From the NCBI GenBank assembly GCA_021793375.1, contig JAJYSY010000005.1, positions 1-64,000 on the forward strand: DNA of 64,000 bases. The letters run 5' to 3'. Of the stretch, positions 1 through 7,343 are shown piece by piece; the stretch's first letter is position 1; each line of letters opens with the position of its first letter. Source of the stretch: Bacteroidota bacterium. GTDB lineage: Bacteria; Bacteroidota; Bacteroidia; Flavobacteriales; Flavobacteriaceae. The notes under the pieces are model-generated. The model was not told the DNA's origin. It ran no database searches and saw nothing but the letters and a program-made list of their open reading frames with translations. Position numbers and translations under genes: made by a program.

Positions 1-2
1 GC

Positions 3-194
3 GTAAAGTCAAGCGACAAAACAATCGATTCTCCCGGACCCCCTTGTGGCGCATGCAGGCAAGCTATAGCAGAATATGAATTTAAACAAAACCATAAAAT
101 TGAAATCTATATGAGAGGAGAAACAGGAGAAATCTTAAAAGCAGATTCCCTGTCAGATCTTCTCCCCTTAGCCTTTAATAACAGCTTCCTGTGA
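3..194 (+). CDS. cdd: Cytidine deaminase, C-terminal part (5' end outside window)
   Basis: An open frame enters from the left edge and ends at TGA 192-194. It encodes about 63 residues containing PGPPCGACRQ, the zinc-binding and active-site PCxxC motif of cytidine deaminases, which convert (deoxy)cytidine to (deoxy)uridine in pyrimidine salvage. The tail (IEIYMRGETGEI, then LLPLAF near the end) matches the usual family C-terminus. The upstream HAE zinc motif lies outside the window. It is on the same strand as pdhA, 91 bases upstream, but pdhA has its own promoter box in between. Confidence 0.88.
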   Translation, partial: VKSSDKTIDSPGPPCGACRQAIAEYEFKQNHKIEIYMRGETGEILKADSLSDLLPLAFNNSFL

Positions 195-244
195 TTTTAA
201 TTTATTTTTAATCTTAAAAGGTTTTTACATCGCATTTAAAATGT

Positions 245-252
245 TAATTTTG
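245..252 (+). promoter_or_regulatory. -7 promoter box for pdhA-pdhC
   Basis: TAATTTTG matches the Bacteroidota -7 consensus TAnnTTTG. It shows that the open frame beginning at ATG 241 cannot be translated from that codon, because the transcript would start near 256. No clear TTTG -33 box is visible. Confidence 0.6.
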
Positions 253-285
253 CGAGATGCTTTTGTTGAGCAAAACTTTATGAAT

Positions 286-1284
286 ATGAAAAAAATAACC
301 AAAGAAACTTACCTTAGTTGGTATGAAGACATGTTGTTTTGGCGCAAGTTTGAAGATAAACTTGCTCAAGTATATCTTCAGCAGAAAGTAAGAGGATTCT
401 TACATTTATATAACGGACAAGAAGCTGTATTAGCTGGAGCTATGCACGTTTTAGATAAGAAAAAAGATCGTATGATTACCTCTTATCGAAATCACGTTCA
501 ACCCATCGCTTTAGGACTCGATCCTAAAAAAGTAATGGCAGAACTTTACGGTAAAAAAACCGGAAGCTCTTTAGGCTTAGGAGGTTCTATGCACATATTT
601 TCCAAAGAACACAACTTTTTTGGAGGACACGGAATTGTGGGCGGGCAAATTGCTTTAGGAGCAGGAATTGCTTTTGCTGATAAATTCCATAAACGCGACA
701 GTGTTACTATCACCTATTTAGGAGATGGTGCTGTACGTCAAGGCGCTTTTCACGAAACCCTGAACTTGGCAATGATTTGGAAACTTCCTGTGGTTTTCTG
801 TATTGAAAATAACGGATATGCTATGGGAACCTCAACTGCCAGAACCTCAAACCAAACTGAGCTTTGGAAATTGGGTTTAGGATATGATATGCCAAGCGGA
901 CCGGTAGATGGTATGGACCCTGCAAAAGTTGCCAAAGCCATGCATGAAGCTATGGAAAGAGCAAGAGCAGGAAAAGGGCCTACCTTAATCGAATTGATTA
1001 CTTACAGATATAGAGGACACTCCATGAGTGATGCACAAAAATATCGTACCAAAGAAGAAATCAAAGAATATCAAAAACTGGACCCTATTCTTACAGTAAA
1101 AGATAAAATATTACAAGAAGAATGGGCCACAGAAGAAGAAATCAAAGAAATTGATAATCGCGTAAAAGCTTTGGTAAAAGAATGCGAAGAGTTTGCAGAT
1201 GCTTCAGATTTCCCTGAAGTTGATGTAATGTATGATTCTGTATATGAACAGGAAGATTATCCTTTTTTACCACATAAATTATAA
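286..1284 (+). CDS. pdhA: Pyruvate dehydrogenase E1 component, alpha subunit
   Basis: This is the alpha subunit of the thiamine-diphosphate E1 enzyme, which decarboxylates pyruvate and passes the acetyl group to lipoyl-E2. The ThDP/Mg motif runs GDGAVRQG (about 147-154) to ENNGYAM (about 174-180); the family hallmarks RGFLHLYNGQEAV and YRYRGHSMSD are also present. With the start at ATG 286 the protein is 332 residues, the usual length. ATG 280 is a close alternative; ATG 241 overlaps the promoter. The pdhC start lies 9 bases downstream, so the two are surely one operon. The E1 beta and E3 subunits are not in this window. Confidence 0.95.
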   Translation: MKKITKETYLSWYEDMLFWRKFEDKLAQVYLQQKVRGFLHLYNGQEAVLAGAMHVLDKKKDRMITSYRNHVQPIALGLDPKKVMAELYGKKTGSSLGLGGSMHIFSKEHNFFGGHGIVGGQIALGAGIAFADKFHKRDSVTITYLGDGAVRQGAFHETLNLAMIWKLPVVFCIENNGYAMGTSTARTSNQTELWKLGLGYDMPSGPVDGMDPAKVAKAMHEAMERARAGKGPTLIELITYRYRGHSMSDAQKYRTKEEIKEYQKLDPILTVKDKILQEEWATEEEIKEIDNRVKALVKECEEFADASDFPEVDVMYDSVYEQEDYPFLPHKL

Positions 1285-1293
1285 TAAGAAATT

Positions 1294-2928
1294 ATGGCTG
1301 AGATAGTAAAAATGCCTCTGTTGAGCGATACTATGGAAGAAGGAACCATAGCAAAATGGCTCATCAAAGAGGGAGAAAAAGTAGAAGAAGGAGACATATT
1401 AGCCGAGATTGAATCGGATAAAGCCACTTTAGAGTTTGAATCCTTTTATGAAGGAGTTTTATTAAAAATTATCGTTCAAGAAGGAGATTCAACCGAAATC
1501 AATAAACCTATTGCAATAATCGGAGAGGAAGGAGAAGATATTGAAGGCTTGTTAGACGATGATAAAGATTCTTCTGAAGAAAAAACAGCAGACAAAAAAG
1601 AGGAAAAAGAAGAATCTTCTGATGAATCTAAAGAGGAAAACACAACACCATCAAAAGAAATTCCTGAAGGAGTAGAAGTTATCACCATGCCTTTGCTTTC
1701 TGACACTATGGAGGAAGGAACCATAGCCACTTGGATGAAAAAAGAAGGAGATGCTGTAGAAGAAGGAGATATTTTGGCAGAAATAGAAAGTGATAAAGCT
1801 ACTTTAGAGTTCGAATCCTTTTATGAAGGAACGCTGCTCAAAATTATTATAGAAGAAGGAGACAGCACCCCAATTGATAAACCCATTGCAATTATTGGTC
1901 CTGAAGGAACTGATGTTGACAGGGTTTTAGAAGCTTTTAATTCTAAAGGAGAGAAAAAAGAAAAACCTGCGACAGAAGAAAAAACTGAAGAAAAGAAAGA
2001 AACTTCTTCAGAAAAATCTTCTGAGAAGAAAGAAAAAACATCTTCTGACAAAAAAGGCGGACGTATTTTTGCTTCTCCATTAGCCAAAAGAATGGCTGAA
2101 GACAAAGGAATTGATTTAGCAGATGTGGAAGGTTCCGGTGAAAATGGTAGAATTATCAAAAGAGATATAGAAAACTATAAACCGGTTGAAAAACCAAAAC
2201 AAGAAGAGAAACAAACTGCTGCTCAAGCTTATATTCCTGCAGGAGAAGAACATTTTGAAGAGGTTAAAAACTCTCAAATGCGTAAAACTATTGCAAAAAG
2301 ATTGACAGCTTCTCAGTTTGGCGCTCCGCATTTTTATTTAACAGTAGAAGTGGATATGGAAAACTCCATGAATTCTCGAAAAGCCATCAACGCTATGCCG
2401 GACACCAAAATATCTTTCAACGATATGGTAATCAAAGCATCTGCTATGGCTTTGCGCAAACATCCACAAGTAAATTCTCAATGGGCAGACGATATCACAA
2501 AAATAGCTAAACACATCCATATTGGAGTGGCTGTAGCAGTTGAAGACGGATTAGTTGTTCCGGTATTAAAATTTACCGATCAGCAAACCCTGACGCAAAT
2601 CAATGCGAATGTGAAAGAATTAGCCGGAAAAGCACACGACAAAAAAATTACACCCGCAGAAATGGAAGGAAGTACTTTCACCGTTTCTAACTTAGGAATG
2701 TTTGGTATTCAAGAATTTACAAGTATTATCAATCAACCTAACTCTTGTATTTTATCCGTAGGAACTATAGTAGAAAAACCTGTGGTTAAAAACGGAGAAA
2801 TTGTTGTCGGACACACTATGAAATTAACTTTGGCTTGCGACCACAGAACTGTAGATGGCGCAACCGGAGCTAAATTTTTACAAACTTTAAAAACCTACTT
2901 AGAAAACCCGGTAACTATGCTGGCTTAA
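1294..2928 (+). CDS. pdhC: Pyruvate dehydrogenase E2 (dihydrolipoamide acetyltransferase), two lipoyl domains
   Basis: This is the core acetyltransferase of the pyruvate dehydrogenase complex, 544 residues. Two lipoyl domains are visible, with the modified lysines in ESDKATLEF at K43 and K168. They are joined by charged Glu/Lys/Ser linkers (about 88-125 and 215-255). A peripheral-subunit-binding domain follows at about 257-292 (ASPLAKRMAEDKGIDL). The catalytic domain spans about 323-544 and contains DHRTVDG (516-522), with catalytic His517 and Asp521. The two lipoyl domains are about 80% identical by eye, which suggests internal duplication. A hairpin terminator follows the gene. Confidence 0.96.
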   Translation: MAEIVKMPLLSDTMEEGTIAKWLIKEGEKVEEGDILAEIESDKATLEFESFYEGVLLKIIVQEGDSTEINKPIAIIGEEGEDIEGLLDDDKDSSEEKTADKKEEKEESSDESKEENTTPSKEIPEGVEVITMPLLSDTMEEGTIATWMKKEGDAVEEGDILAEIESDKATLEFESFYEGTLLKIIIEEGDSTPIDKPIAIIGPEGTDVDRVLEAFNSKGEKKEKPATEEKTEEKKETSSEKSSEKKEKTSSDKKGGRIFASPLAKRMAEDKGIDLADVEGSGENGRIIKRDIENYKPVEKPKQEEKQTAAQAYIPAGEEHFEEVKNSQMRKTIAKRLTASQFGAPHFYLTVEVDMENSMNSRKAINAMPDTKISFNDMVIKASAMALRKHPQVNSQWADDITKIAKHIHIGVAVAVEDGLVVPVLKFTDQQTLTQINANVKELAGKAHDKKITPAEMEGSTFTVSNLGMFGIQEFTSIINQPNSCILSVGTIVEKPVVKNGEIVVGHTMKLTLACDHRTVDGATGAKFLQTLKTYLENPVTMLA

Positions 2929-2955
2929 AACAAATAAGTTTTTAAATCTTATATC

Positions 2956-2988
2956 AACCTCAGGTTTTTAAAAATCTGAGGTTTTTTT
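2956..2988 (+). terminator. Rho-independent terminator after pdhC
   Basis: AACCTCAG (2956-2963) pairs with CTGAGGTT (2976-2983), and a T run extends to 2988. It separates the pdh operon from the peroxiredoxin gene. Confidence 0.85.
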
Positions 2989-3126
2989 ATGCCAATTATT
3001 TCCTACTTCCCCAACCAACAATGCAAATAATTCATTTTTATAGGTTTTAATCATCATCATAAATTTCATCTATAGCAGTATAAATTAATACAAACAAAAA
3101 ACTATAGCAACAAAGGAAGTAAAACT

Positions 3127-3134
3127 TATCTTTG
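3127..3134 (+). promoter_or_regulatory. -7 promoter box for the peroxiredoxin gene
   Basis: TATCTTTG matches TAnnTTTG and lies 42 bases before the peroxiredoxin ATG at 3177. No good -33 TTG is placed at the usual distance. Confidence 0.55.
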
Positions 3135-3176
3135 TAAGCGTAAAAAGAATAATTAACAACTTAAATTAAAAAACAC

Positions 3177-3815
3177 ATGACATTTGTAGGAAAACAATTT
3201 CCAAACTTGGAAGTAGATGCGATGAACGAAATGGGAGATACTTTTAAAATCAACGTTTTAGAAGAAGCAAAAAAGAACAACAAAAAAGTTCTTCTATTTT
3301 GGTACCCAAAAGATTTCACTTATGTGTGTCCAACTGAATTACATGCTTTTCAAGAAGCATTAAAAGAATTTGAAGACAGAAACACTATCGTAATTGGCGC
3401 TTCTTGTGATACACCTGAAGTTCACTTTGCTTGGTTAAACACTTCAAAAGACAATGGTGGAATTGAAGGAGTTACTTATCCTATTCTTGCAGACTCTAAC
3501 AGAAACCTAAGCTCCAGACTTGGAATCTTAGATATCACTGAAGAGCACTACGACGAAGAAACAGGATTTGTAACAGTAAAAGGAGATAATGTTACTTACC
3601 GTGCAACTTATTTGATTGACGAAGAAGGTAAAGTTTTCCACGAAAGTGTAAACGATATGCCTGTTGGACGTAACGTAAACGAATACTTAAGAATGATCGA
3701 TGCTTATGCACACGTACAAAAGCACGGTGAAGTTTGCCCGGCAAACTGGGAAGAAGGAAAAGATGCTATGAAAGCAGACAGCAAAGGAGTTGCTTCATAC
3801 TTATCTTCTCACTAA
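3177..3815 (+). CDS. 2-Cys peroxiredoxin (AhpC/TSA family)
   Basis: This is a thiol peroxidase that reduces H2O2 and organic peroxides, 212 residues. The peroxidatic cysteine is Cys51 in FTYVCPTEL and the resolving cysteine is Cys187 in GEVCPANW, as in typical 2-Cys (Prx1/AhpC) enzymes. No AhpF reductase gene is adjacent. A thioredoxin gene lies 87 bases downstream and is the likely electron donor. Start ATG 3177 fits the family N-terminus. The gene has its own promoter box upstream and a strong hairpin downstream that may only partly terminate, because the thioredoxin gene shows no separate clear promoter. Confidence 0.93.
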   Translation: MTFVGKQFPNLEVDAMNEMGDTFKINVLEEAKKNNKKVLLFWYPKDFTYVCPTELHAFQEALKEFEDRNTIVIGASCDTPEVHFAWLNTSKDNGGIEGVTYPILADSNRNLSSRLGILDITEEHYDEETGFVTVKGDNVTYRATYLIDEEGKVFHESVNDMPVGRNVNEYLRMIDAYAHVQKHGEVCPANWEEGKDAMKADSKGVASYLSSH

Positions 3816-3851
3816 ACAAATTTTAGCAAAACAATTGCTTAAATAAACATC

Positions 3852-3889
3852 ATCCGAGTTGATGATAAAAAGTCAACTCGGATATTTTT
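3852..3889 (+). terminator. Hairpin between peroxiredoxin and thioredoxin genes
   Basis: ATCCGAGTTGA (3852-3862) and TCAACTCGGAT (3873-3883) form a perfect 11-bp stem followed by ATTTTTA. It could be a terminator or attenuator that sets the peroxiredoxin:thioredoxin ratio. The T run is short, so read-through is likely. Confidence 0.65.
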
Positions 3890-3902
3890 AAAAATTAGTA
3901 TT

Positions 3903-4217
3903 ATGACAAAGGAATTAGATCAAGATAACTTAGCTGAAGTAGTAAACAATCACGATACAGTGGTTGTACAATATATGGCTACTTGGTGCGGAAATTGCCG
4001 CCTGATGAAGCCAAAATTTAAAAAATTAGCCAGAGAAACTGAAGGAGTTGAATTTGTATATGTAGATGCAGAAAAGTTTCCTGAATCAAGAAAATTAGCT
4101 ACAGTTGATAATTTACCAACTTTTGCTACTTTCAAAAATGGAAAGTTTGTCAACCAAGTACAAACCAATAAATTTGAATCTTTAAAAAATTTAGTAGATG
4201 AAGTTACCAGTAATTAG
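3903..4217 (+). CDS. Thioredoxin family protein
   Basis: A small thioredoxin-fold protein of 104 residues without a signal peptide. The active site is WCGNC (Cys29 and Cys32), a variant of the classical WCGPC. The cis-proline loop is NLPTF. It probably recycles the neighbouring peroxiredoxin. Its last 20 bases overlap the start of the next gene (4198), indicating translational coupling. Confidence 0.9.
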   Translation: MTKELDQDNLAEVVNNHDTVVVQYMATWCGNCRLMKPKFKKLARETEGVEFVYVDAEKFPESRKLATVDNLPTFATFKNGKFVNQVQTNKFESLKNLVDEVTSN

Positions 4218-4449
4218 ACATTTACAGAAAAACAATCAGAAAGAGCAATTATTACATACTGCAGAAGTATTAGAGTCTCTTTGTGAACACAGATCTGTAA
4301 AAGAAGAGGAGATGGATATGATTGGAGAATTATTAACCAATATCTATGGAGCTGTAGAAGTTCATAACTTAGTAGAAAACGAAGGAATGTCTCAAATCGA
4401 TGCCGCTAACGCTTTTGTGAAAAAAGTAATGGGCTCTATAGATCGCTAA
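4198..4449 (+). CDS. Small conserved flavobacterial protein (DUF6952-like)
   Basis: An 83-residue cytoplasmic, acidic, mostly helical protein (MKLPVIRHL at the start, IGELLTNIYGAVEVH in the middle). It resembles the small DUF6952 proteins that I recall beside thioredoxin and peroxiredoxin genes in flavobacteria; that assignment is from memory and unchecked. Function is unknown. It overlaps the thioredoxin gene by 20 bases in another frame, and a strong terminator follows, so it closes the redox operon. Confidence 0.75.
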   Translation: MKLPVIRHLQKNNQKEQLLHTAEVLESLCEHRSVKEEEMDMIGELLTNIYGAVEVHNLVENEGMSQIDAANAFVKKVMGSIDR

Positions 4450-4480
4450 TAAAATGTCTGTAAAGAATATTGAAATTTAA

Positions 4481-4516
4481 AAAAGCCTACTTATTTCTTT
4501 TAAGTAGGCTTTTTTA
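4481..4516 (+). terminator. Rho-independent terminator of the peroxiredoxin-thioredoxin operon
   Basis: GCCTACTTA (4485-4493) pairs with TAAGTAGGC (4501-4509), flanked by an A run and a T run. Confidence 0.88.
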
Positions 4517-4560
4517 TAGAACTTAAGATTTGTTTATTTTAAAAACAACTTCTTCATTTT

Positions 4561-4691
4561 CTCGCTGGTGCCCCCGAACTTATTTCTATGTTTACTTTAA
4601 ACTTATAAAATAGGAAAAAAGAAATTATTATAGATTAAAAAAGTAATGTCTTACTTAACAAAACACGCGAAAGGATTCGCGCGCCAGCGAG
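4561..4691. repeat. 131-base intergenic element with 11-base inverted ends
   Basis: CTCGCTGGTGC (4561-4571) is matched by GCGCCAGCGAG (4681-4691), the reverse complement with one mismatch. Just inside the right end, CGCGAA (4666-4671) and TTCGCG (4676-4681) form a second hairpin. No ORF, transposase or obvious target duplication is present. It lies between convergent genes. It could be a miniature inverted-repeat element or a dispersed intergenic repeat. Confidence 0.5.
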
Positions 4692-4711
4692 GGACTGAAA
4701 AAACTACTTTT

Positions 4712-5299
4712 TTATTTAAATCGATAATGTCCTATGATTTTATAATTAAATAAAATATCTTCTAATACTTGACCTTTACCTATATTATGAACAATTAACA
4801 ATCGATTTTCGTCTTTTGATTTGTATTTACTGACTATTCCAATATGTGTCATTCCATTACCTAAATCCCAGGTAACCATATCTCCAGGCTTATAATCTTT
4901 AGCGTATTCACTTATAGGAAGAGAAGCTTTTTGACGTTCAAAGTAAACCATTAAATTAGGAACACGTCGGTGATCTATGTTTGTATCTGGACGCTGTAAT
5001 CCCCATATATTCGGGTATTCTTCAAAATGATTTGTCATATCTTTATGTACTAATTTTTGGAGGTCAACTCCTACTTTTCGATAAGCTCTAATCACCACAT
5101 CTGTACAAACCCCACGATTAGCCGGCACATCTCCATTAGGATAAGCTATACTAAAATAAGACGGGTCATATTTCACCTCTTGATATATTAAGGTAGCAGC
5201 CGAATCGGCCAATTCTTTATAAAAAGAGGTTTGTGCCTTAACAGAAGAAAAGGCTAATAGGACCAAAACGAAAAACAACAGACCTTTATTCACAAACAT
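4712..5299 (-). CDS. DUF1287 family exported protein (NlpC/P60-like candidate hydrolase)
   Basis: 195 residues with an N-terminal signal peptide ending near SSVKAQ, so it is probably periplasmic. It carries the DUF1287 hallmarks: DVPANRGVCTDVVIRAYR (candidate nucleophile Cys), GDMVTWDL, MTHIGIVS (candidate His) and the end IIGHYRFK. The Cys-then-His order with GDxVxW resembles papain-like NlpC/P60 hydrolases, so a peptidoglycan role is plausible but unproven. It lies 68 bases downstream of a small lipoprotein gene on the same strand but has its own -7 box. No enzymatic function is established for the family as far as I know. Confidence 0.78.
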   Translation of the reverse strand: MFVNKGLLFFVLVLLAFSSVKAQTSFYKELADSAATLIYQEVKYDPSYFSIAYPNGDVPANRGVCTDVVIRAYRKVGVDLQKLVHKDMTNHFEEYPNIWGLQRPDTNIDHRRVPNLMVYFERQKASLPISEYAKDYKPGDMVTWDLGNGMTHIGIVSKYKSKDENRLLIVHNIGKGQVLEDILFNYKIIGHYRFK

Positions 5300-5342
5300 A
5301 AAATCAATTATTTAAACTCATCTAACGAAACCCTTGAACTTT

Positions 5343-5350
5343 CAAAAATA
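5343..5350 (-). promoter_or_regulatory. -7 promoter box for the DUF1287 gene
   Basis: CAAAAATA on the plus strand reads TATTTTTG on the minus strand, matching TAnnTTTG, 43 bases before the ATG at 5299. It suggests the gene can be expressed independently of the upstream lipoprotein genes. Confidence 0.5.
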
Positions 5351-5367
5351 GGTCCTAAGCTTATGCT

Positions 5368-5829
5368 TCATGGTTCAATACGAACACTTTTTTTAAATTC
5401 AAAACCACCATCTTCTTTTTGTTGGGCAATTTGGATCAACTTATCGTTGTCCCGAAAAGAGTGTTTTCCTTGTCTTACACAAATCACCAAATCATCAAAC
5501 ACAAACATCTCACCCTCTAAAAACACAGTATCCTTTTTATGCTCAAAAGTATGTCTTTGTCCTTTTATTTCACATCCCAACACTTGTTGGTCTTTATAAT
5601 ATAATCTTTTGATTGTTAGAATAACCGGAAGAGAATCTCCTTCTTCCACCCATTCAAAAGTATCAAAATTTCCGGGTTCCTTAAATTCTGATTTTGGCCC
5701 GTGAACAAGCTCCCAGCGGGTTATTTTTTCATATTTTACATCATACTTAAAACCATTCATTTTAAGCTTTGAGGAAGAACAACTCATAAAAAGTAAAACA
5801 ATAATTCCTGAATAAATATATTTTTTCAT
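5368..5829 (-). CDS. Small lipoprotein, candidate partner or immunity protein of the Tae4-like amidase
   Basis: 153 residues with a lipoprotein signal peptide (GIIVLLFMSC; lipidated Cys17). The residues after Cys are SSSKL, without the acidic surface-export signal, so it should face the periplasm. The rest looks beta-rich and I recognise no family. Its ATG overlaps the stop of the upstream amidase gene by 4 bases (5826-5829), so the two are co-translated. Tight coupling to a predicted peptidoglycan amidase, together with periplasmic placement, makes an immunity role an attractive inference, but no similarity to Tai4 immunity proteins is evident. Confidence 0.7.
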   Translation of the reverse strand: MKKYIYSGIIVLLFMSCSSSKLKMNGFKYDVKYEKITRWELVHGPKSEFKEPGNFDTFEWVEEGDSLPVILTIKRLYYKDQQVLGCEIKGQRHTFEHKKDTVFLEGEMFVFDDLVICVRQGKHSFRDNDKLIQIAQQKEDGGFEFKKSVRIEP

Positions 5830-7343
5830 GGTTTCTTAGTTTGAGAGTTCCCAGAAATAAATTTCTTTAGCATGTCCAAAATAACATCTTGAAAAAGATC
5901 AGCATGTCCGCTGGCAGTAAATCCTGTTCCTGATTTAGGTAACATAATATAAATTCCCCATTTTCCTTTTATAGCATTGAGATATTCTTCTTGAGTTTTA
6001 TTTTTTAAATGAATTGGCTCTACATTAGGATATGCTTTTTTCATATAAGCCAACATTGCAGATACATTCAAAACATAATTTTTATTATCTCCACCTTTTT
6101 GAGTTTTTTGATTTCCATTATCATCATAAAAAACAGGAATTGGTTGATCACTATAATTCAAACCTCGAGACACTCTGATTGTACAAGCATTTTTCGCTAA
6201 CATTTCCCCTCCAGTATCAGGATTTTTAGGAAAAGCTGCATAAAAATCATTTAAAGAAGGTAAAGAAGAATAAGTTTCAGGATCAACTTGTGAATAATCA
6301 TTTATATTAAAAACATCACCACTATCATTAGGTGGAACCTCGGATCCAAACCAATTATCATAAAGCTCTACTCCTCCATCAGATTCATTCTTCAAAACTT
6401 CTACTTGCCATATAGCTAACTCTATGCTTTCCTCACTAAAATTATTTCTTATTAAGTAATTAAATATATTATTTTTTAAATCTTCATTTGAAGGAAAACT
6501 CCAAAATTCTTTTAACTCTACCGGTAAATCATAATAGAAATCTGGCTTATCTTTTGGGGTTGTTGGCATTTCCTCAACTGAACCAGAGCTTCCTCCTCCT
6601 GAGCCTGAACCTCCTCCACCTCCGGGAAGTCCTGATAGGTCTCCATCTCCCGGGATACTCCCGTCATCTCCTCCCCAATTCCAACCTCCTCCATTATCTC
6701 CATCACCGTTTCCTGAGTCTCCTGAATCTCCAGAGCTTCCTCCTCCAGAACTTTCTTCACATCCTGTAGTTTCTTCTACATAAGAAAGCACTACTTCCTC
6801 ACCACTTTCCAAAACCAATCCATGAACATGAACAAATCTAAAGCAAGGTATATCTCCTTCATTTGTTGTATATGTTAAGTTTCCTTGATTCGTATTTTCC
6901 GCTTTAAAACCTAATAAATTAACTTTATCTGTTAAAGGTATATTATTACCTTGATTAAAGCTCTCTCTTTCCTTTTCTGTAAAATCATATTCAAAAATCA
7001 TCATCACATCCCCTTCAGGATTAGTTACTAAATTTAAAAAACGAGAAGGATTTTCCGGATCTTTTAATATAAAAGTATAACTTTTTTCCTCTCCTTCATG
7101 TTGAATTACAGTAGCCTCTTCAATATCAATTATAAAATTTGTCCCTGCTAAATAATCAAAAGAGGTATTTTTACCTGTGTTATTTACTTGAATATTTAAT
7201 TGTTCTTTAAGTTGATAAGCATTTTCTATCTCCTCAAAAGGTATGGTTTGAGAGCTTAAATTTGTATATTCATTTTCTACATTTCCTCCTTCCTCATACA
7301 AATCATCTGTTTGACAACTGAAAAGAAATAACATAAAAATCAT
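5826..7343 (-). CDS. Lipoprotein with C-terminal Tae4-like peptidoglycan amidase domain
   Basis: 505 residues from ATG 7343. The lipobox is FLFSC (Cys10), followed by QTDDL, which resembles the acidic export signal of surface lipoproteins in Bacteroidota. Residues about 25-195 form an unknown N-terminal region. Residues 198-255 are a Gly/Ser/Asp-rich linker. The C-terminal part has NACTIRVSRGLNYS (Cys387), KNYVLNVSAMLAYMKK, and GFTASGHADLF (His480, Asp482). This order matches Tae4, a type VI secretion amidase of the NlpC/P60 superfamily that cleaves peptide stems. No type VI secretion gene is nearby. The signal peptide from this ATG is unusually short and uncharged; in-frame codons upstream of it encode a better one but have no start codon (see findings). 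The downstream lipoprotein gene overlaps by 4 bases. Confidence 0.72.
   Translation of the reverse strand: MIFMLFLFSCQTDDLYEEGGNVENEYTNLSSQTIPFEEIENAYQLKEQLNIQVNNTGKNTSFDYLAGTNFIIDIEEATVIQHEGEEKSYTFILKDPENPSRFLNLVTNPEGDVMMIFEYDFTEKERESFNQGNNIPLTDKVNLLGFKAENTNQGNLTYTTNEGDIPCFRFVHVHGLVLESGEEVVLSYVEETTGCEESSGGGSSGDSGDSGNGDGDNGGGWNWGGDDGSIPGDGDLSGLPGGGGGSGSGGGSSGSVEEMPTTPKDKPDFYYDLPVELKEFWSFPSNEDLKNNIFNYLIRNNFSEESIELAIWQVEVLKNESDGGVELYDNWFGSEVPPNDSGDVFNINDYSQVDPETYSSLPSLNDFYAAFPKNPDTGGEMLAKNACTIRVSRGLNYSDQPIPVFYDDNGNQKTQKGGDNKNYVLNVSAMLAYMKKAYPNVEPIHLKNKTQEEYLNAIKGKWGIYIMLPKSGTGFTASGHADLFQDVILDMLKKFISGNSQTKKP

Noticed and set aside
241-285. Upstream start of pdhA at ATG 241
   Set aside because: The first codons overlap the -7 box TAATTTTG (245-252), and the extra 15 residues are absent from typical PdhA proteins.
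1476-2159. Ser/Phe-rich minus-strand open frames inside pdhC
   Set aside because: They mirror the Glu/Lys-rich linkers and repeated lipoyl domains of the coding strand; no start or promoter signals.
4517-4711. Insertion sequence or transposon remnant around the inverted-repeat element
   Set aside because: No transposase fragment and no target duplication; only the inverted ends are visible, so it is reported as a repeat of unknown type.
6488-6769. Open frames on the plus strand and in a second minus-strand frame across the amidase linker
   Set aside because: They are by-products of the low-complexity Gly/Ser linker sequence; their products (Leu-rich, Glu-rich) match no family and the main frame is clearly coding.
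5826-7343. Amidase gene as a part of a type VI secretion locus
   Set aside because: No Hcp, VgrG, TssB/C or other secretion genes occur anywhere in the window, and the protein has a lipoprotein signal, which injected effectors lack.
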